Shown in pieces: positions 33,438-42,762 of a stretch of DNA of 64,000 nucleotides. The notes under the pieces were generated by a model. That model was not told the DNA's origin and did not search any database. It saw only the letters and a program-made list of their open reading frames with translations. The first letter of the stretch is position 1. Each line of letters opens with the position of its first letter. Source of the DNA: an uncultured Collinsella sp. (lineage in GTDB: Bacteria > Actinomycetota > Coriobacteriia > Coriobacteriales > Coriobacteriaceae). The position numbers and the translations under genes are program-made. The stretch covers positions 46,444-110,443 of the forward strand of contig CATYSO010000008.1 of the NCBI GenBank assembly GCA_958412345.1, written 5' to 3'.

Positions 33438-35113
33438 TGAAGGAGCTTTCCGAGGTCCTGCAGGATTGGGAGGCCGTGATTGGCCTGGAGATCCACACCG
33501 AGCTCACCGCACTCGACACCAAGATGTTCTGCAACTGCAAGCTCAGCCACGATGACGAGCCCAACGCCAACGTGTGTCCGGTGTGCCTGGGCCTGCCCGG
33601 CGCCCTGCCGGTGCCCAATAAGCGCGCCATCGAGAGCATCGTCAAGGCCGGCCTCGCCACCAACTGCGAGATCCAGCGTCACTCGATGTTCTACCGCAAG
33701 CACTACTTCTATCCCGATATGGCCAAGAACTTCCAGACCACGCAGGGTCCGGTCGCCTTTGCCATGTACGGCCATCTGGACCTGGACGTGACCGGTCGCG
33801 GTGCCGCCGAGCGCCCCGACTGCGCGTTTGGCGAGGCCGAGGCCCAGAGCCTGGCGAGCGCTTCGGCCAACGCCGAGGGCCTGTCCACGTCCATGTCGTC
33901 GACCATGCGCGAGGGCAACCAGCGCGCCGGCCACCTGGCCAGCTACGACGCGTCCAACCTGCAGATGCCCGAGCGCCGCGAGGACGGCTCCTACACGGTG
34001 CCCATCCGCATTCTGCGCATCCATATGGAGGAGGACGCCGCCAAGATGGTGCACGTGGGCGGTGCCGAGGGCCGCATTACCGCCGCTGCCGAGTCGCTCG
34101 TCGACTACAACCGCTGCGGCACGCCGCTCATTGAGCTCGTCACCGAGCCCGACCTGCGCACGCCCGAGGAGGCCCGCCTGTTTATGGAGAAGCTCCGTCG
34201 CATCTTTGTGACGCTTGGCATTTCCGACTGCTCCATGGAGAAGGGCTCCATGCGCTGCGACGGCAACGTGTCGCTGCGCCGTCGCGGCGAGACCAAGCTG
34301 GGCACCAAGACCGAGCTCAAGAACCTCAACTCGTTCAAGAGCCTGCACGACGGCCTTGCCTACGAGATCTGCCGCCAGGCCGAGGTGCTCGAGGAGGGCG
34401 GCATCATCTATCAGGAGACCCGCCACTGGGAGCCCAGCCGCAAGCGCACCGTGGTCATGCGCGTGAAGGAGACGGCCGACGACTATCGTCTGTTCCCCGA
34501 TCCCGACCTGGCGCCGTTCGACCTGGACGACGAGTTCATCGACCGCTGCCGTGGCGAGATCCCCGAGCTGCCCGATGCCAAGCGCGCCCGCTTTGAGGCC
34601 GACTTTGGCATTAAGGCCGCCGACGCCGAGCAGATTGCCGGCGACCCCGAGTTCGCCGAGTTCTTTGAGGCCGCTGCTGCCGGTATGGCCGCCAAGGAGG
34701 CCCAGACGGTCGCGAACCTGCTGGTCAACGAGATGATCGCCTACCTTAAGGGCGCGGGCGTGTCGCTCGCCGAGTCCGGCATCGCGCCGGCACAGGTGGC
34801 AGCACTCGCCAAGCTGCTGGCGACCGATGCCATCAGCTCCAACCAGGCGCACGAGGTCTTTGAGGCCATGGCCCAGACCGGTGACGACCCCAACAAGATC
34901 GTCGACGAGCGCGGCATGCGTCAGGTGAGCGATGCCGGCGCACTGCAGCCAATCGTGGACGAGGTGCTGGCAAACTGCGCCGAGCAGGCGCAGCAGTACC
35001 GCGACGGCAACCAGAAGGTCATCGGCTTTTTGGTGGGCCAGTGCATGAAGGCGAGCCGCGGCAAGGGCAACCCGAAGCTCTTCAACGAGTTGCTGAGAAC
35101 GTCGCTCTCGTAG
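33437..35113 (+). CDS. gatB: Aspartyl/glutamyl-tRNA amidotransferase subunit B
   Basis: 558 residues, longer than the usual 475-500. The N-terminal catalytic cradle begins EAVIGLEIHTEL, and a zinc-like cysteine set is in CNCKLSHDDE with VCPVCLG. Extra residues (about 130-180, with ASASANAEGLSTSM) separate the YFYPDM region from RIHMEEDAAKMVH. The C-terminal YqeY-like tail domain binds tRNA (NLLVNEMIAYL and GFLVGQCMKASRGKGNP). GatB activates the tRNA-bound glutamate with ATP. A large inverted repeat begins 4 bases after the stop. Confidence 0.96.
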   Translation: MKELSEVLQDWEAVIGLEIHTELTALDTKMFCNCKLSHDDEPNANVCPVCLGLPGALPVPNKRAIESIVKAGLATNCEIQRHSMFYRKHYFYPDMAKNFQTTQGPVAFAMYGHLDLDVTGRGAAERPDCAFGEAEAQSLASASANAEGLSTSMSSTMREGNQRAGHLASYDASNLQMPERREDGSYTVPIRILRIHMEEDAAKMVHVGGAEGRITAAAESLVDYNRCGTPLIELVTEPDLRTPEEARLFMEKLRRIFVTLGISDCSMEKGSMRCDGNVSLRRRGETKLGTKTELKNLNSFKSLHDGLAYEICRQAEVLEEGGIIYQETRHWEPSRKRTVVMRVKETADDYRLFPDPDLAPFDLDDEFIDRCRGEIPELPDAKRARFEADFGIKAADAEQIAGDPEFAEFFEAAAAGMAAKEAQTVANLLVNEMIAYLKGAGVSLAESGIAPAQVAALAKLLATDAISSNQAHEVFEAMAQTGDDPNKIVDERGMRQVSDAGALQPIVDEVLANCAEQAQQYRDGNQKVIGFLVGQCMKASRGKGNPKLFNELLRTSLS

Positions 35114-35116
35114 ACG

Positions 35117-35259
35117 GGAACCCGGGAGCCCCGGCAGGGCGGGTGCTTCCTCAAAAATTCGAACAGTCCTGCGCAAGACGAAGGCCACATTAAGTGGCCT
35201 TCTTTGCGTGCGGAACTCATTTTGAGCAAGCACCCGCCCTGCCGGGGCTCCCGGGTTCC
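35117..35259. repeat. Large three-tier inverted repeat (32-bp arms), copy 1
   Basis: Arms 35117-35148 and 35228-35259 are perfect complements over 32 bases and contain GGGAGCCCCGG. The 79-base centre has a nine-base inner hairpin (35180-35202, GAAGGCCAC/GTGGCCTTC) and further partial pairing. The core matches the reverse complement of copy 2 at GAGTTCCGCACG, CACTTAATGTG and CAGGACTGT. Confidence 0.9.
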
Positions 35260-35307
35260 GTGACGACTCGGCCGTTCGGGTCAGGTGGGCTGAATTGAAT
35301 TTGGTGA

Positions 35308-35337
35308 ATGAGGGCGCCGATGGCGCCCTCATTTTTT
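35308..35337 (+). terminator. Terminator at the end of the gatCAB region
   Basis: ATGAGGGCGCC and GGCGCCCTCAT with a GAT loop, followed by TTTTTT; overlaps the last codons of the convergent AraC-type gene. Confidence 0.9.
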
Positions 35338-36418
35338 ATATATGTTGGGAGCGCCAGGTGGTGGGGGTGGTGCCGGTGTGTTGCTTGAAGGCTTGGGCGA
35401 AGGCGGCTTGTTGGGGGTAGCCTAGTTGCTCTGCTACCTGCGCTATCGTGAGCGAGCTATCGGCCAAAAGGTCTTGCGCTCGTTCCATGCGGCGTCTTCG
35501 TATATAGACGCCCAAGGACTCGCCGGTTTGGGTCTTAAAGGTGGCGCATAGTTTGGAGCGGCTCGTGTAGAGCCTCTCGGCCACCTCGTTCACGCTCACG
35601 CGCTTACCCTTGTCGAGCGCACGTTCAATAATCGCTGCTGCCTCGTTGGCAAGGCTTACGCTGGCTCGCGTATCCGCCGCCCGCTGCGCCTGCTTGTGGG
35701 CCGCGCGCGAACAGGCGAGCTCCGCGACCATGGTCTCCACGATGCCTTGCATATAGACGTGTCCGCCTACGGTACGGGCGCGGTCCTCGTTAATCCGGCG
35801 CAGCGTGTGGCAGATGGCAGATGTCGCCTCTTCGTGCCATGGCTCGGCAAATGCCTCAAAGATTCCTGTGAACTCGGTGGGATAGCGGTGTTCCAACTCG
35901 TCAAAATATCCAGGCAAAAAGAGCACCGAGCGCGAGTGGTAGAGTTGCCCTGCAAACAGCGGGCTTAGCTCCTCGCCACAGTTATCCTGGATAAAGCTGC
36001 AAACGGCATTGTTTGGCCACGGTCCGTGCAAGGGTTTAAGGTTCGCGGGCGTTATGCCAGCCTCGGGCATGCATGTAAGTGTGGGCGCGCTGACCTCGCT
36101 CACGCAGGCGTACGGCTCGGGTGTGTATTCGGCCAGGTACATATCGTGCGTCGGGGTAATGAAATGCTCCATGACAATGCAGGCAGGGGAGAGAGGCATG
36201 ATCCATGCGCGGCCGTGCGCCCGGTCGTTTGCCACCTCGCCGGTAAAGACGGCGCCCTTGCCGGTAAGCTCCAAGCCGAACTGCTCAAACTGCGGTGCGT
36301 AGAGCTCGGTTATGTCGGTCGCTGCCCGCCGCATTTGCAAAAGCGTCCCCTTCCTTTGCGAAAACGTCCATGCCTGGCTTGATTGTGAGCCATGGCTAAC
36401 AATCAATGATAAGTTCAT
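35336..36418 (-). CDS. AraC-family transcriptional regulator
   Basis: 360 residues. The C-terminal 100 residues are the AraC double helix-turn-helix: VNEVAERLYTSRSKLCATFK, LGVYIRRRRMERAQDLLAD and IAQVAEQLGYPQQAAFAQAFK. The N-terminal part is an unassigned sensor. The gene is divergent from a pair of ABC half-transporters 35 bases away, the layout seen with YbtPQ/IrtAB-like iron-siderophore transport in other bacteria, so it probably regulates them. The start is uncertain: ATG 36418 has a weak ribosome site, while an internal ATG at 36334 follows GGAAGGGG at 12 bases. Confidence 0.87.
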   Translation of the reverse strand: MNLSLIVSHGSQSSQAWTFSQRKGTLLQMRRAATDITELYAPQFEQFGLELTGKGAVFTGEVANDRAHGRAWIMPLSPACIVMEHFITPTHDMYLAEYTPEPYACVSEVSAPTLTCMPEAGITPANLKPLHGPWPNNAVCSFIQDNCGEELSPLFAGQLYHSRSVLFLPGYFDELEHRYPTEFTGIFEAFAEPWHEEATSAICHTLRRINEDRARTVGGHVYMQGIVETMVAELACSRAAHKQAQRAADTRASVSLANEAAAIIERALDKGKRVSVNEVAERLYTSRSKLCATFKTQTGESLGVYIRRRRMERAQDLLADSSLTIAQVAEQLGYPQQAAFAQAFKQHTGTTPTTWRSQHI

Positions 36419-36453
36419 TACGGTTAACTCTCAAGCCGTTAGAAAGGAATCTC

Positions 36454-38280
36454 ATGGCAAAGGAATCAAAAAAGGAAGGTGGCGGTATCGGCGAGCTGCT
36501 TGCATATGCCGGCGACCGTAAATTCCTAACGTATTTGGGCATGGCGCTTTCGGCGCTCTCGCAGCTGCTGAGCTTTGGCCCGTACGTGTGCATCTGGCTT
36601 GTCGCGCGCGATTTGATCGCCGTGGCACCTAACTGGAGCGAAGCCAGCAACATCGCGATGTATGGCTGGTGGGCGGTTGGTTTTGCCCTGGCAAGCATCG
36701 TAGCTTATTTCGTGGGGCTCATGTGCACGCACCTGTCTGCGTTTCGCTGCGCGTCCAATATCCGCAAGACTACGAGCGAGCACCTGCTTAAGCTGCCGCT
36801 TGGCTACTTTGACACGCACGCCACCGGCGAGTTGCGTCGTATCGTAGACGGGTGTGCCGCCTCTACCGAGACGCTGCTCGCGCACATGCTGCCCGATACC
36901 GCGGGCGCCGCCGCCATGGTCGTGGGCCTGCTCGTGTTGCTTTTTGCTCTCGATTGGCGTTTGGGTGCTGCATGCCTCATCTCGGTCGTCATTTCGTTTG
37001 GCGCCATGGCCACCATGATGAGCGGCAAGGGCGCCGAGTTCATGAAGGCCTACATGGGTGCGCTGGTCAAGATGAACAAGACCGGCACCGAATACGTGCG
37101 CGGCATTCCCGTGGTCAAGGTGTTTCAGCAGACGGTCTACTCTTTTAAGGCTTTCCACGATGCGATTGCCGAGTACGCGCGCCTGGCGCAAGACTATGCG
37201 GGTACGTTCTGCCGCGGCCCGCAGGTGCTCAACCTAACCGCGCTCAATGGTCTCGTGGCGTTCTTTTTGCCTGTGGCACTGCTGTTGGCACCAGGCGAGA
37301 CGGACTTCGCGCACTTTTTGACCAACTTCACCTTTTACGCGATCTTCTCTGCTGTGGTGCCGACGGCTATGACCAAGCTTATGTTTGTGGGCGAGGCATC
37401 TCAGATGAGCGCCGATTCGCTGGCCCGCATCCGCAGCATTATGGAGTCCCAGCAGCTTCCCGTGCCCGCTCAGCCCAAGCATCCTGTTGGCAGTGATGTA
37501 CGCTTTGATGACGTGAGCTTTACGTACGAGGGTGCCGAGGCGCCCGCTGTCAACCATGTGAGCTTTAACGTTTCCGCTGGTAGCACCCTTGCGCTGGTGG
37601 GTCCCTCGGGCGGCGGAAAGTCGACGTGCGCGAGCCTGATCCCGCGTTTTTGGGATGTTTCTGCGGGTCGAGTGCTCGTAGGCGGTGTGGACGTTCGCGA
37701 TATGGATCCGCACGAGCTTATGGACCAGGTCGCCTTTGTGTTCCAGACCAACCAGCTGTTCCGCCAGACGCTTGCCGACAACGTTCGCGCCTCCAGGCCG
37801 ACTGCCACCGACGACGAAGTACGTGCGGCCCTCTCCGCAGCTCAGTGCGACGATATCGTTGCCAAGCTCCCACAGGGCATCAATACCATGCTCGGTGCCG
37901 GCGGAGCATATCTTTCGGGCGGAGAGGTCCAGCGCGTGGCACTCGCCCGTGCGATCCTTAAAGACGCGCCTATCGTGGTGCTCGATGAGGCCACGGCGTT
38001 TGCCGACCCCGAGAACGAGGCACTCATCCAACGCGCCTTTAGCAAGCTGGCAGCGGGTCGCACGGTCATTATGATTGCGCACCGACTCTCGACTGTAGTG
38101 GGCGCAGACCAAATCGTGGTGCTCAACCAGGGCGGCGTGCAGGAGTCGGGCACCCATGCCGAGCTGCTGAGCCAGCACGGCCTGTACGCCAAGATGTGGG
38201 CCGAGTATGAGCAGGCCGCGAGCTGGAAAATCACTGCAGCGACCGCGGATACCGCCGTCGCGAAGGGAGGCGAGGCCTAA
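36454..38280 (+). CDS. ABC half-transporter, first subunit of an AraC-linked pair
   Basis: 608 residues: six membrane helices and an ATPase domain. Walker A GPSGGGKST, signature YLSGGEVQRV, Walker B VVLDEATAFAD and the switch histidine in MIAHRLSTV are all intact. The glycine/glutamate-rich signature and the DEATAFAD Walker B are common in YbtP/YbtQ-like transporters, which import metal-siderophores despite their exporter fold. The substrate here is inferred from context only. ATG 36454 has AAAGGAA upstream. The following gene starts directly after the stop. Confidence 0.88.
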   Translation: MAKESKKEGGGIGELLAYAGDRKFLTYLGMALSALSQLLSFGPYVCIWLVARDLIAVAPNWSEASNIAMYGWWAVGFALASIVAYFVGLMCTHLSAFRCASNIRKTTSEHLLKLPLGYFDTHATGELRRIVDGCAASTETLLAHMLPDTAGAAAMVVGLLVLLFALDWRLGAACLISVVISFGAMATMMSGKGAEFMKAYMGALVKMNKTGTEYVRGIPVVKVFQQTVYSFKAFHDAIAEYARLAQDYAGTFCRGPQVLNLTALNGLVAFFLPVALLLAPGETDFAHFLTNFTFYAIFSAVVPTAMTKLMFVGEASQMSADSLARIRSIMESQQLPVPAQPKHPVGSDVRFDDVSFTYEGAEAPAVNHVSFNVSAGSTLALVGPSGGGKSTCASLIPRFWDVSAGRVLVGGVDVRDMDPHELMDQVAFVFQTNQLFRQTLADNVRASRPTATDDEVRAALSAAQCDDIVAKLPQGINTMLGAGGAYLSGGEVQRVALARAILKDAPIVVLDEATAFADPENEALIQRAFSKLAAGRTVIMIAHRLSTVVGADQIVVLNQGGVQESGTHAELLSQHGLYAKMWAEYEQAASWKITAATADTAVAKGGEA

Positions 38281-40038
38281 ATGTTCGCCTCATTCCAAAA
38301 GAAGTATTTCCTATCCGATAAAGGCATCGCCGGCGTAAAGCGCGGCATGTTCTGGACCACGCTCACCAATCTTATTACCATGGCCGGCATGGGCTTTTTA
38401 TTCCTGGTTATGGCCGGCTTTGTCGAGCATCTCGCCAGCGGGGCTGACCTGCCGGATGCCCTGCCGATCGTGGGCGGCCTCCTGGTCTTTTTCGTGCTGC
38501 TCTTTGCCTCTAACTGGCAGCAGTATTACTACACCTACTGCATCTTTTACGAGGAGTGCGGCAAGCAGCGTATGGAGATTGCGGAGCGCCTGCGCAAGCT
38601 GCCACTGTCGTTTTTTGGTCGTCGCGATCTGGCTGATTTAACCGAGACCATCATGGGCGATGTCCAGACCATGGAGCACGCCTACAGCCACGTGCTGGGA
38701 GAGCTTTGGGGTGCCATCATCGCAAGCGCCATTGTGTTCGTGGCGTCGCTGTTCTTTTGCTGGCAGCTGGCGATTGCGGCGTTTTGGAGCGTTCCCGTGG
38801 CCTTTGCCGTGCTGTATTTGACGCGTGGCCCCATGGTCCCGGTGTTCGACCGTGTTCGCGCCGAGAAGGTCAAAGTCACTGAGGCGATCCAGGAGACGCT
38901 CGACTGCGTGCGCGAGATTCGCGCCACCAATCAGGAGGCGCATTATCTTGAGGGCCTCAACGCCGTGATCGATGCCGAGGAGCGCGAGACCACTAAGGGA
39001 GAACTCGTTAACGGGCTTTTGGTCAACTCCGCCTTTGTCATTTTGCGCCTGGGGATCGCTTCTACGCTGGTCACGGGCGCCGCGATGGTCGCTGCCGGCC
39101 AGGTCGACTTTTTGGTGATGTTTGCCTTCCTGCTTATGGTGAGCCGCATCTATGCGCCCTTTGACCAGGCGTTGATGTTGATGACCGAGCTGTTTGCCGC
39201 CGAGTCTTCGGCCAAGCGCATGCGCTCCATCATGGAGGAGCCCGTGGCGCAGGGCGACGAGAAGTTTGAGCCTGCGGGCCACGACGTGGTGTTCGATCAC
39301 GTGGCATTTGGTTATGGTGCGGGCGAGGACGGCCGCGCCGGCGAGAAAGTTCTTACCGATGTGAGTTTTACCGCTAAGGAAGGCGAGGTCACGGCACTGG
39401 TCGGTCCTTCGGGCTCTGGCAAGTCTACGGTGAGCCGACTGGCCGCGCGCTTTTGGGATGCCACCGCGGGCAAGGTTACCGTGGGTGGCGTGGATGTTGC
39501 GGGCGTGGACCCCGAGGTACTGCTGCGCGACTACGCCATTGTGTTCCAGGACGTGCTGCTCTTTGACGACACGGTGATGGGCAACATCCGCCTGGGCCGT
39601 CGCGATGCCACCGACGAGGAAGTCCTCGCGGCCGCGCGTGCCGCCAACTGCGACGAGTTCGTAAGTCGCATGCCGCAGGGCTATGACACCATGATTGGCG
39701 AGAACGGCTCCAAGCTTTCCGGCGGTGAGCGTCAGCGCATCTCCATCGCCCGTGCGCTGCTTAAGGATGCGCCGATCGTGCTGCTGGACGAGGCGACGGC
39801 GAGCTTGGACGTGGAGAACGAAACCGTGGTGCAGCAAGCGCTTTCTCGCCTGCTCGCCGGCAAAACGGTCATCGTGATCGCCCACCGCATGCGTACGGTA
39901 GAAAATGCCGACAAGATCGTCGTGCTCAAAGATGGCGTGGTCGCCGAGCAGGGTACCCCAGTGCAGCTCAAGGCAGCAGGCGGAGAATTTGCCCGCATGG
40001 TCGCGCTGCAAAAGGAAGCGGCTGCCTGGCAGCTGTAG
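38281..40038 (+). CDS. ABC half-transporter, second subunit of an AraC-linked pair
   Basis: 585 residues with membrane domain and ATPase domain. Motifs: Walker A GPSGSGKSTV, signature KLSGGERQRI, Walker B VLLDEATASLD and the switch histidine in VIAHRMRTV. Both ATP sites of the pair are canonical, unlike the 11.6-kb pair. The ATG directly abuts the stop of the first subunit, with GGGAGGCGAGGCC as ribosome site. Likely heterodimer for siderophore, peptide or drug transport. Confidence 0.88.
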   Translation: MFASFQKKYFLSDKGIAGVKRGMFWTTLTNLITMAGMGFLFLVMAGFVEHLASGADLPDALPIVGGLLVFFVLLFASNWQQYYYTYCIFYEECGKQRMEIAERLRKLPLSFFGRRDLADLTETIMGDVQTMEHAYSHVLGELWGAIIASAIVFVASLFFCWQLAIAAFWSVPVAFAVLYLTRGPMVPVFDRVRAEKVKVTEAIQETLDCVREIRATNQEAHYLEGLNAVIDAEERETTKGELVNGLLVNSAFVILRLGIASTLVTGAAMVAAGQVDFLVMFAFLLMVSRIYAPFDQALMLMTELFAAESSAKRMRSIMEEPVAQGDEKFEPAGHDVVFDHVAFGYGAGEDGRAGEKVLTDVSFTAKEGEVTALVGPSGSGKSTVSRLAARFWDATAGKVTVGGVDVAGVDPEVLLRDYAIVFQDVLLFDDTVMGNIRLGRRDATDEEVLAAARAANCDEFVSRMPQGYDTMIGENGSKLSGGERQRISIARALLKDAPIVLLDEATASLDVENETVVQQALSRLLAGKTVIVIAHRMRTVENADKIVVLKDGVVAEQGTPVQLKAAGGEFARMVALQKEAAAWQL

Positions 40039-40144
40039 GACTGTGGCAAAGGGCGGGGGAGGGGCCTCCTCGAAGCCGTAAATCTGTGTCGCGGCGAGCG
40101 GAATGTTAAAAATCTGGCGAGCCGTGCGTTAAGATTTCCAAAAG

Positions 40145-40163
40145 TTAGTTATGGCTGACCAAA
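40145..40163. promoter_or_regulatory. Possible DtxR/MntR-like operator upstream of the metal ATPase genes
   Basis: TTAGTTATGGCTGACCAAA shares 13 of 19 positions with the DtxR consensus by eye. A second dyad, ACTAT-TTTTCG-ATAGT, follows at about 40177-40192. Both lie before the DUF6110-like gene. Confidence 0.25.
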
Positions 40164-40265
40164 AATGTTGGATAAACTATTTTTCGATAGTGTGCTCGAG
40201 CAGGTTTGGTAACTCGGGTGCGGAGGCACCACGCCGCGATTCGTGCGGCAAAAGGGAGACGTAAC

Positions 40266-40511
40266 ATGAAGAAGTCGACGTTTAACACTCTGCTTGTCGG
40301 TGGCGGTTTTCTGCTTGGTACGGCCGGCATCAAGCTGCTCACCAGCGCTCCGGTAAAGAACGCCTGCGTGCAGGGCATCGCGTGCGGCATGCGTATCAAG
40401 AACGGCTACCAGGACATGGTCGAGCAGGCCAAGGCCAATGTCGACGACATGGTTGCCGAGGCTGCCTACATCACCCAGAGCGAGGCTGACGCGGACAACG
40501 CGGCCGAGTAG
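40266..40511 (+). CDS. Small DUF6110-like protein preceding the P-type ATPase
   Basis: 81 residues. One hydrophobic segment near the N-terminus (FNTLLVGGGFLLGTAGIKLL), then CVQGIACGMRIKNGYQDMVEQ and an acidic tail. Small proteins of this kind occur next to heavy-metal P-type ATPases in gut Actinobacteria and Firmicutes and may act as accessory or metal-handling subunits; two cysteines are available. AAAGGGAG lies before ATG 40266. The ATPase gene starts 18 bases after the stop, so they form one operon. The family name is from memory of the pattern and not certain. Confidence 0.7.
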   Translation: MKKSTFNTLLVGGGFLLGTAGIKLLTSAPVKNACVQGIACGMRIKNGYQDMVEQAKANVDDMVAEAAYITQSEADADNAAE

Positions 40512-40529
40512 CGCTCCCAGGCACAAACT

Positions 40530-42605
40530 ATGAGATTCTCGATTATCAGCGAGATCCCCGGCAGGGCCCGCCTCCAGTTGGCGGGTCCTGTGCCAGAGAG
40601 CGATCTCGATGCGCTTCTAAAGCTCAGCGGTGAAATCGACGGCGTGCGCAAGGTGCGCGTCTACGGACGCATCGGGCAGATGGCGCTCGAATACGACGAG
40701 CCGCGCCGCGACGCCGTGCTGGCCGCCATCGGCGCGCTCGATGCCCAGGCCATCGCCGATGCCAAGTCGGGTTACGTGATGCAGCTCGAGCCGCGCAAGC
40801 ACAAGCTGGTTATGGATCTGGCGACGCTTGTCGGCGTCCACTACGCGCGCCGTTGGTTTTTGCCCACGCCGCTGCGTGCCGTCTTTGTCGTTGCCGGCTA
40901 CATGGCCTTTTTGCGCGCCGCTCTCCACGAGCTCGCACAGCCGCGTCTGACCGTCCCCGTGCTCGACGCGTCGGCCATCGGCATTTCGTTCGTCAAGCGC
41001 GACGTCGACACCGCGGGCCAGACGATGTTTCTACTCAACGTGGGCGAGCTGCTCGAGGACTACACACGCGCCATGAGCGAAAACGAGCTCATCAACTCGC
41101 TGCTCGATGTACCCGACAAGGCGCAAAAGGTGGTCGGCGACACCGAGGTAAGCGTTGCTGCCACCGAGCTTGAGCCCGGCGATCTGGTCGCCGTGCGTAC
41201 CGGCATGTCCATCTGCATCGATGGCGTGGTCGAGCAGGGGAGTGCTATGGTCAACCAAGCGACCCTGACCGGCGAGCCGCTGGCCGTCGAGCGCAGCGTG
41301 GGCGATGACGTATTCGCTGGCACCGTCGTGGAAGACGGCAGCATCTTGGTGCGCGTGCGCGCCAACACGGCGCAGACCAAGCTGCGCTCGATCGTCTCAC
41401 TCGTTCAGACGGCCGACTCGCTCAAATCCGAGGGCCAGTCGCACATGGAGGACCTCGCCAACAAGATCGTTCCGTGGAACTTCCTGCTTGCGGGTCTGGT
41501 CGCGCTCACCACGCGCAGTCTCATTAAGACCTCCGCAGCGCTGATGGTCGACTACTCGTGCGCACTCAAGCTCACGGGTTCGGTCGCCGTCATGACCGCC
41601 ATGAGCGACGCGGCCAAGATGGGCGTCATGGTCAAGGGCGCCAAGTACTTTGAGTCGTTTGCCAAGGCAGACACCATTGTCTTCGATAAGACGGGCACGC
41701 TGACCGAGGCCCAGCCACGTCTGGCCTGCGTGTTGACGACCGACGGTTGGAGCGAGGACGAGGTCCTGCGCCTTTCCGCCTGTCTGGAGGAGCATTTTCC
41801 GCATCCGGTGGCGCGTGCCGTCGTCAACGCCGCGGGCGAGCGCGGGCTCGAGCATCGCGAGCGCCATGCCGCCGTCGAATACATCGTGGCGCACGGCATT
41901 GCCTCATCCATCGAGGGACGTCGCGCAATTATTGGCTCGGCACACTTTGTATTTGAGGATGAGGGCGCGCAGCTCGAATCCGACATCAAGGAGCGCATCG
42001 AGTCCCAGATGCAGGGTCTATCGCCGCTGTACTTGGCGGTCGATGGCACAGTTGTGGGCGTGCTCGGCATCGAGGACCCACTCAAACCTGGGGTGCGCGA
42101 GGCCATTGCCGACTTGCATGCGCTGGGAGTCAAGCACGTCGTTATGCTCACGGGCGACTCGGCGCACACGGCCGAGCGCATTGCTCGCGAGGCAGGTGTC
42201 GACGAGTTTAAGGCCGAGCTGCTGCCCGAGGACAAGTACGCCTATGTGGAGCGAATCAAACGCGAAGGGCGCCACGTTGCCATGGTGGGCGACGGCGTCA
42301 ACGATTCGCCGGCGCTCGGTTTAGCTGACGTGGGCCTGGCGATGGGTGGCGGAAGCGACATCGCCAAGGAGGTCGCCGACATCATCCTGACCGATACGGA
42401 CCTCGCCGCAATCGTGCGCCTGCGCCGCATGAGCCAAGGGCTCATCGATCGCCTGACGAGTTCCTACTCTAAGGTGATGTTCACCAACTCGGCTCTGCTG
42501 GCGCTGGGCATTACCGGCGCGATCACTCCGCAGACGTCGTCGTTGCTGCACAACGGCTCAACGATCGCCTACAGCTTGGGTAACGCAAAGGCGTACCTGC
42601 ATTAG
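40530..42605 (+). CDS. Heavy-metal P1B-type ATPase lacking a classical CPC motif
   Basis: 691 residues. Residues 1-75 form an HMA-like ferredoxin fold (PGRARLQLAGPV) without a CxxC. The actuator has TLTGEPLAVE. The phosphorylated aspartate is in FDKTGTLTEAQP, the nucleotide site in EEHFPHPVARAV and the hinge in MVGDGVNDSPAL. At the usual CPC/CPx position of the transport helix the sequence is DYSCALKLTG, so the proline and the first cysteine are absent. Substrate class is therefore open; manganese, iron or zinc are plausible for SC-type members. A possible metal-regulated promoter lies upstream of the operon. Confidence 0.92.
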   Translation: MRFSIISEIPGRARLQLAGPVPESDLDALLKLSGEIDGVRKVRVYGRIGQMALEYDEPRRDAVLAAIGALDAQAIADAKSGYVMQLEPRKHKLVMDLATLVGVHYARRWFLPTPLRAVFVVAGYMAFLRAALHELAQPRLTVPVLDASAIGISFVKRDVDTAGQTMFLLNVGELLEDYTRAMSENELINSLLDVPDKAQKVVGDTEVSVAATELEPGDLVAVRTGMSICIDGVVEQGSAMVNQATLTGEPLAVERSVGDDVFAGTVVEDGSILVRVRANTAQTKLRSIVSLVQTADSLKSEGQSHMEDLANKIVPWNFLLAGLVALTTRSLIKTSAALMVDYSCALKLTGSVAVMTAMSDAAKMGVMVKGAKYFESFAKADTIVFDKTGTLTEAQPRLACVLTTDGWSEDEVLRLSACLEEHFPHPVARAVVNAAGERGLEHRERHAAVEYIVAHGIASSIEGRRAIIGSAHFVFEDEGAQLESDIKERIESQMQGLSPLYLAVDGTVVGVLGIEDPLKPGVREAIADLHALGVKHVVMLTGDSAHTAERIAREAGVDEFKAELLPEDKYAYVERIKREGRHVAMVGDGVNDSPALGLADVGLAMGGGSDIAKEVADIILTDTDLAAIVRLRRMSQGLIDRLTSSYSKVMFTNSALLALGITGAITPQTSSLLHNGSTIAYSLGNAKAYLH

Positions 42606-42624
42606 CGTTTTCGATAGAGTATAT

Positions 42625-42674
42625 GGCCTGCACCCTGGCGGCATCGCAGCCGCCAGGGTGCAGGCCTTCTTTTG
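42625..42674 (+). terminator. Strong terminator after the metal ATPase gene
   Basis: GGCCTGCACCCTGGCGGC and its exact complement flank a six-base loop, followed by TTCTTTTG. Confidence 0.92.
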
Positions 42675-42762
42675 TTTGACGAGAGGTTAGCTCAGCTATA
42701 TGCTCGTGCTAGCAATGCTAGTAAATGCTGAAGGTGAGGTTGAGGTGGCTACCGTTGGCAGC

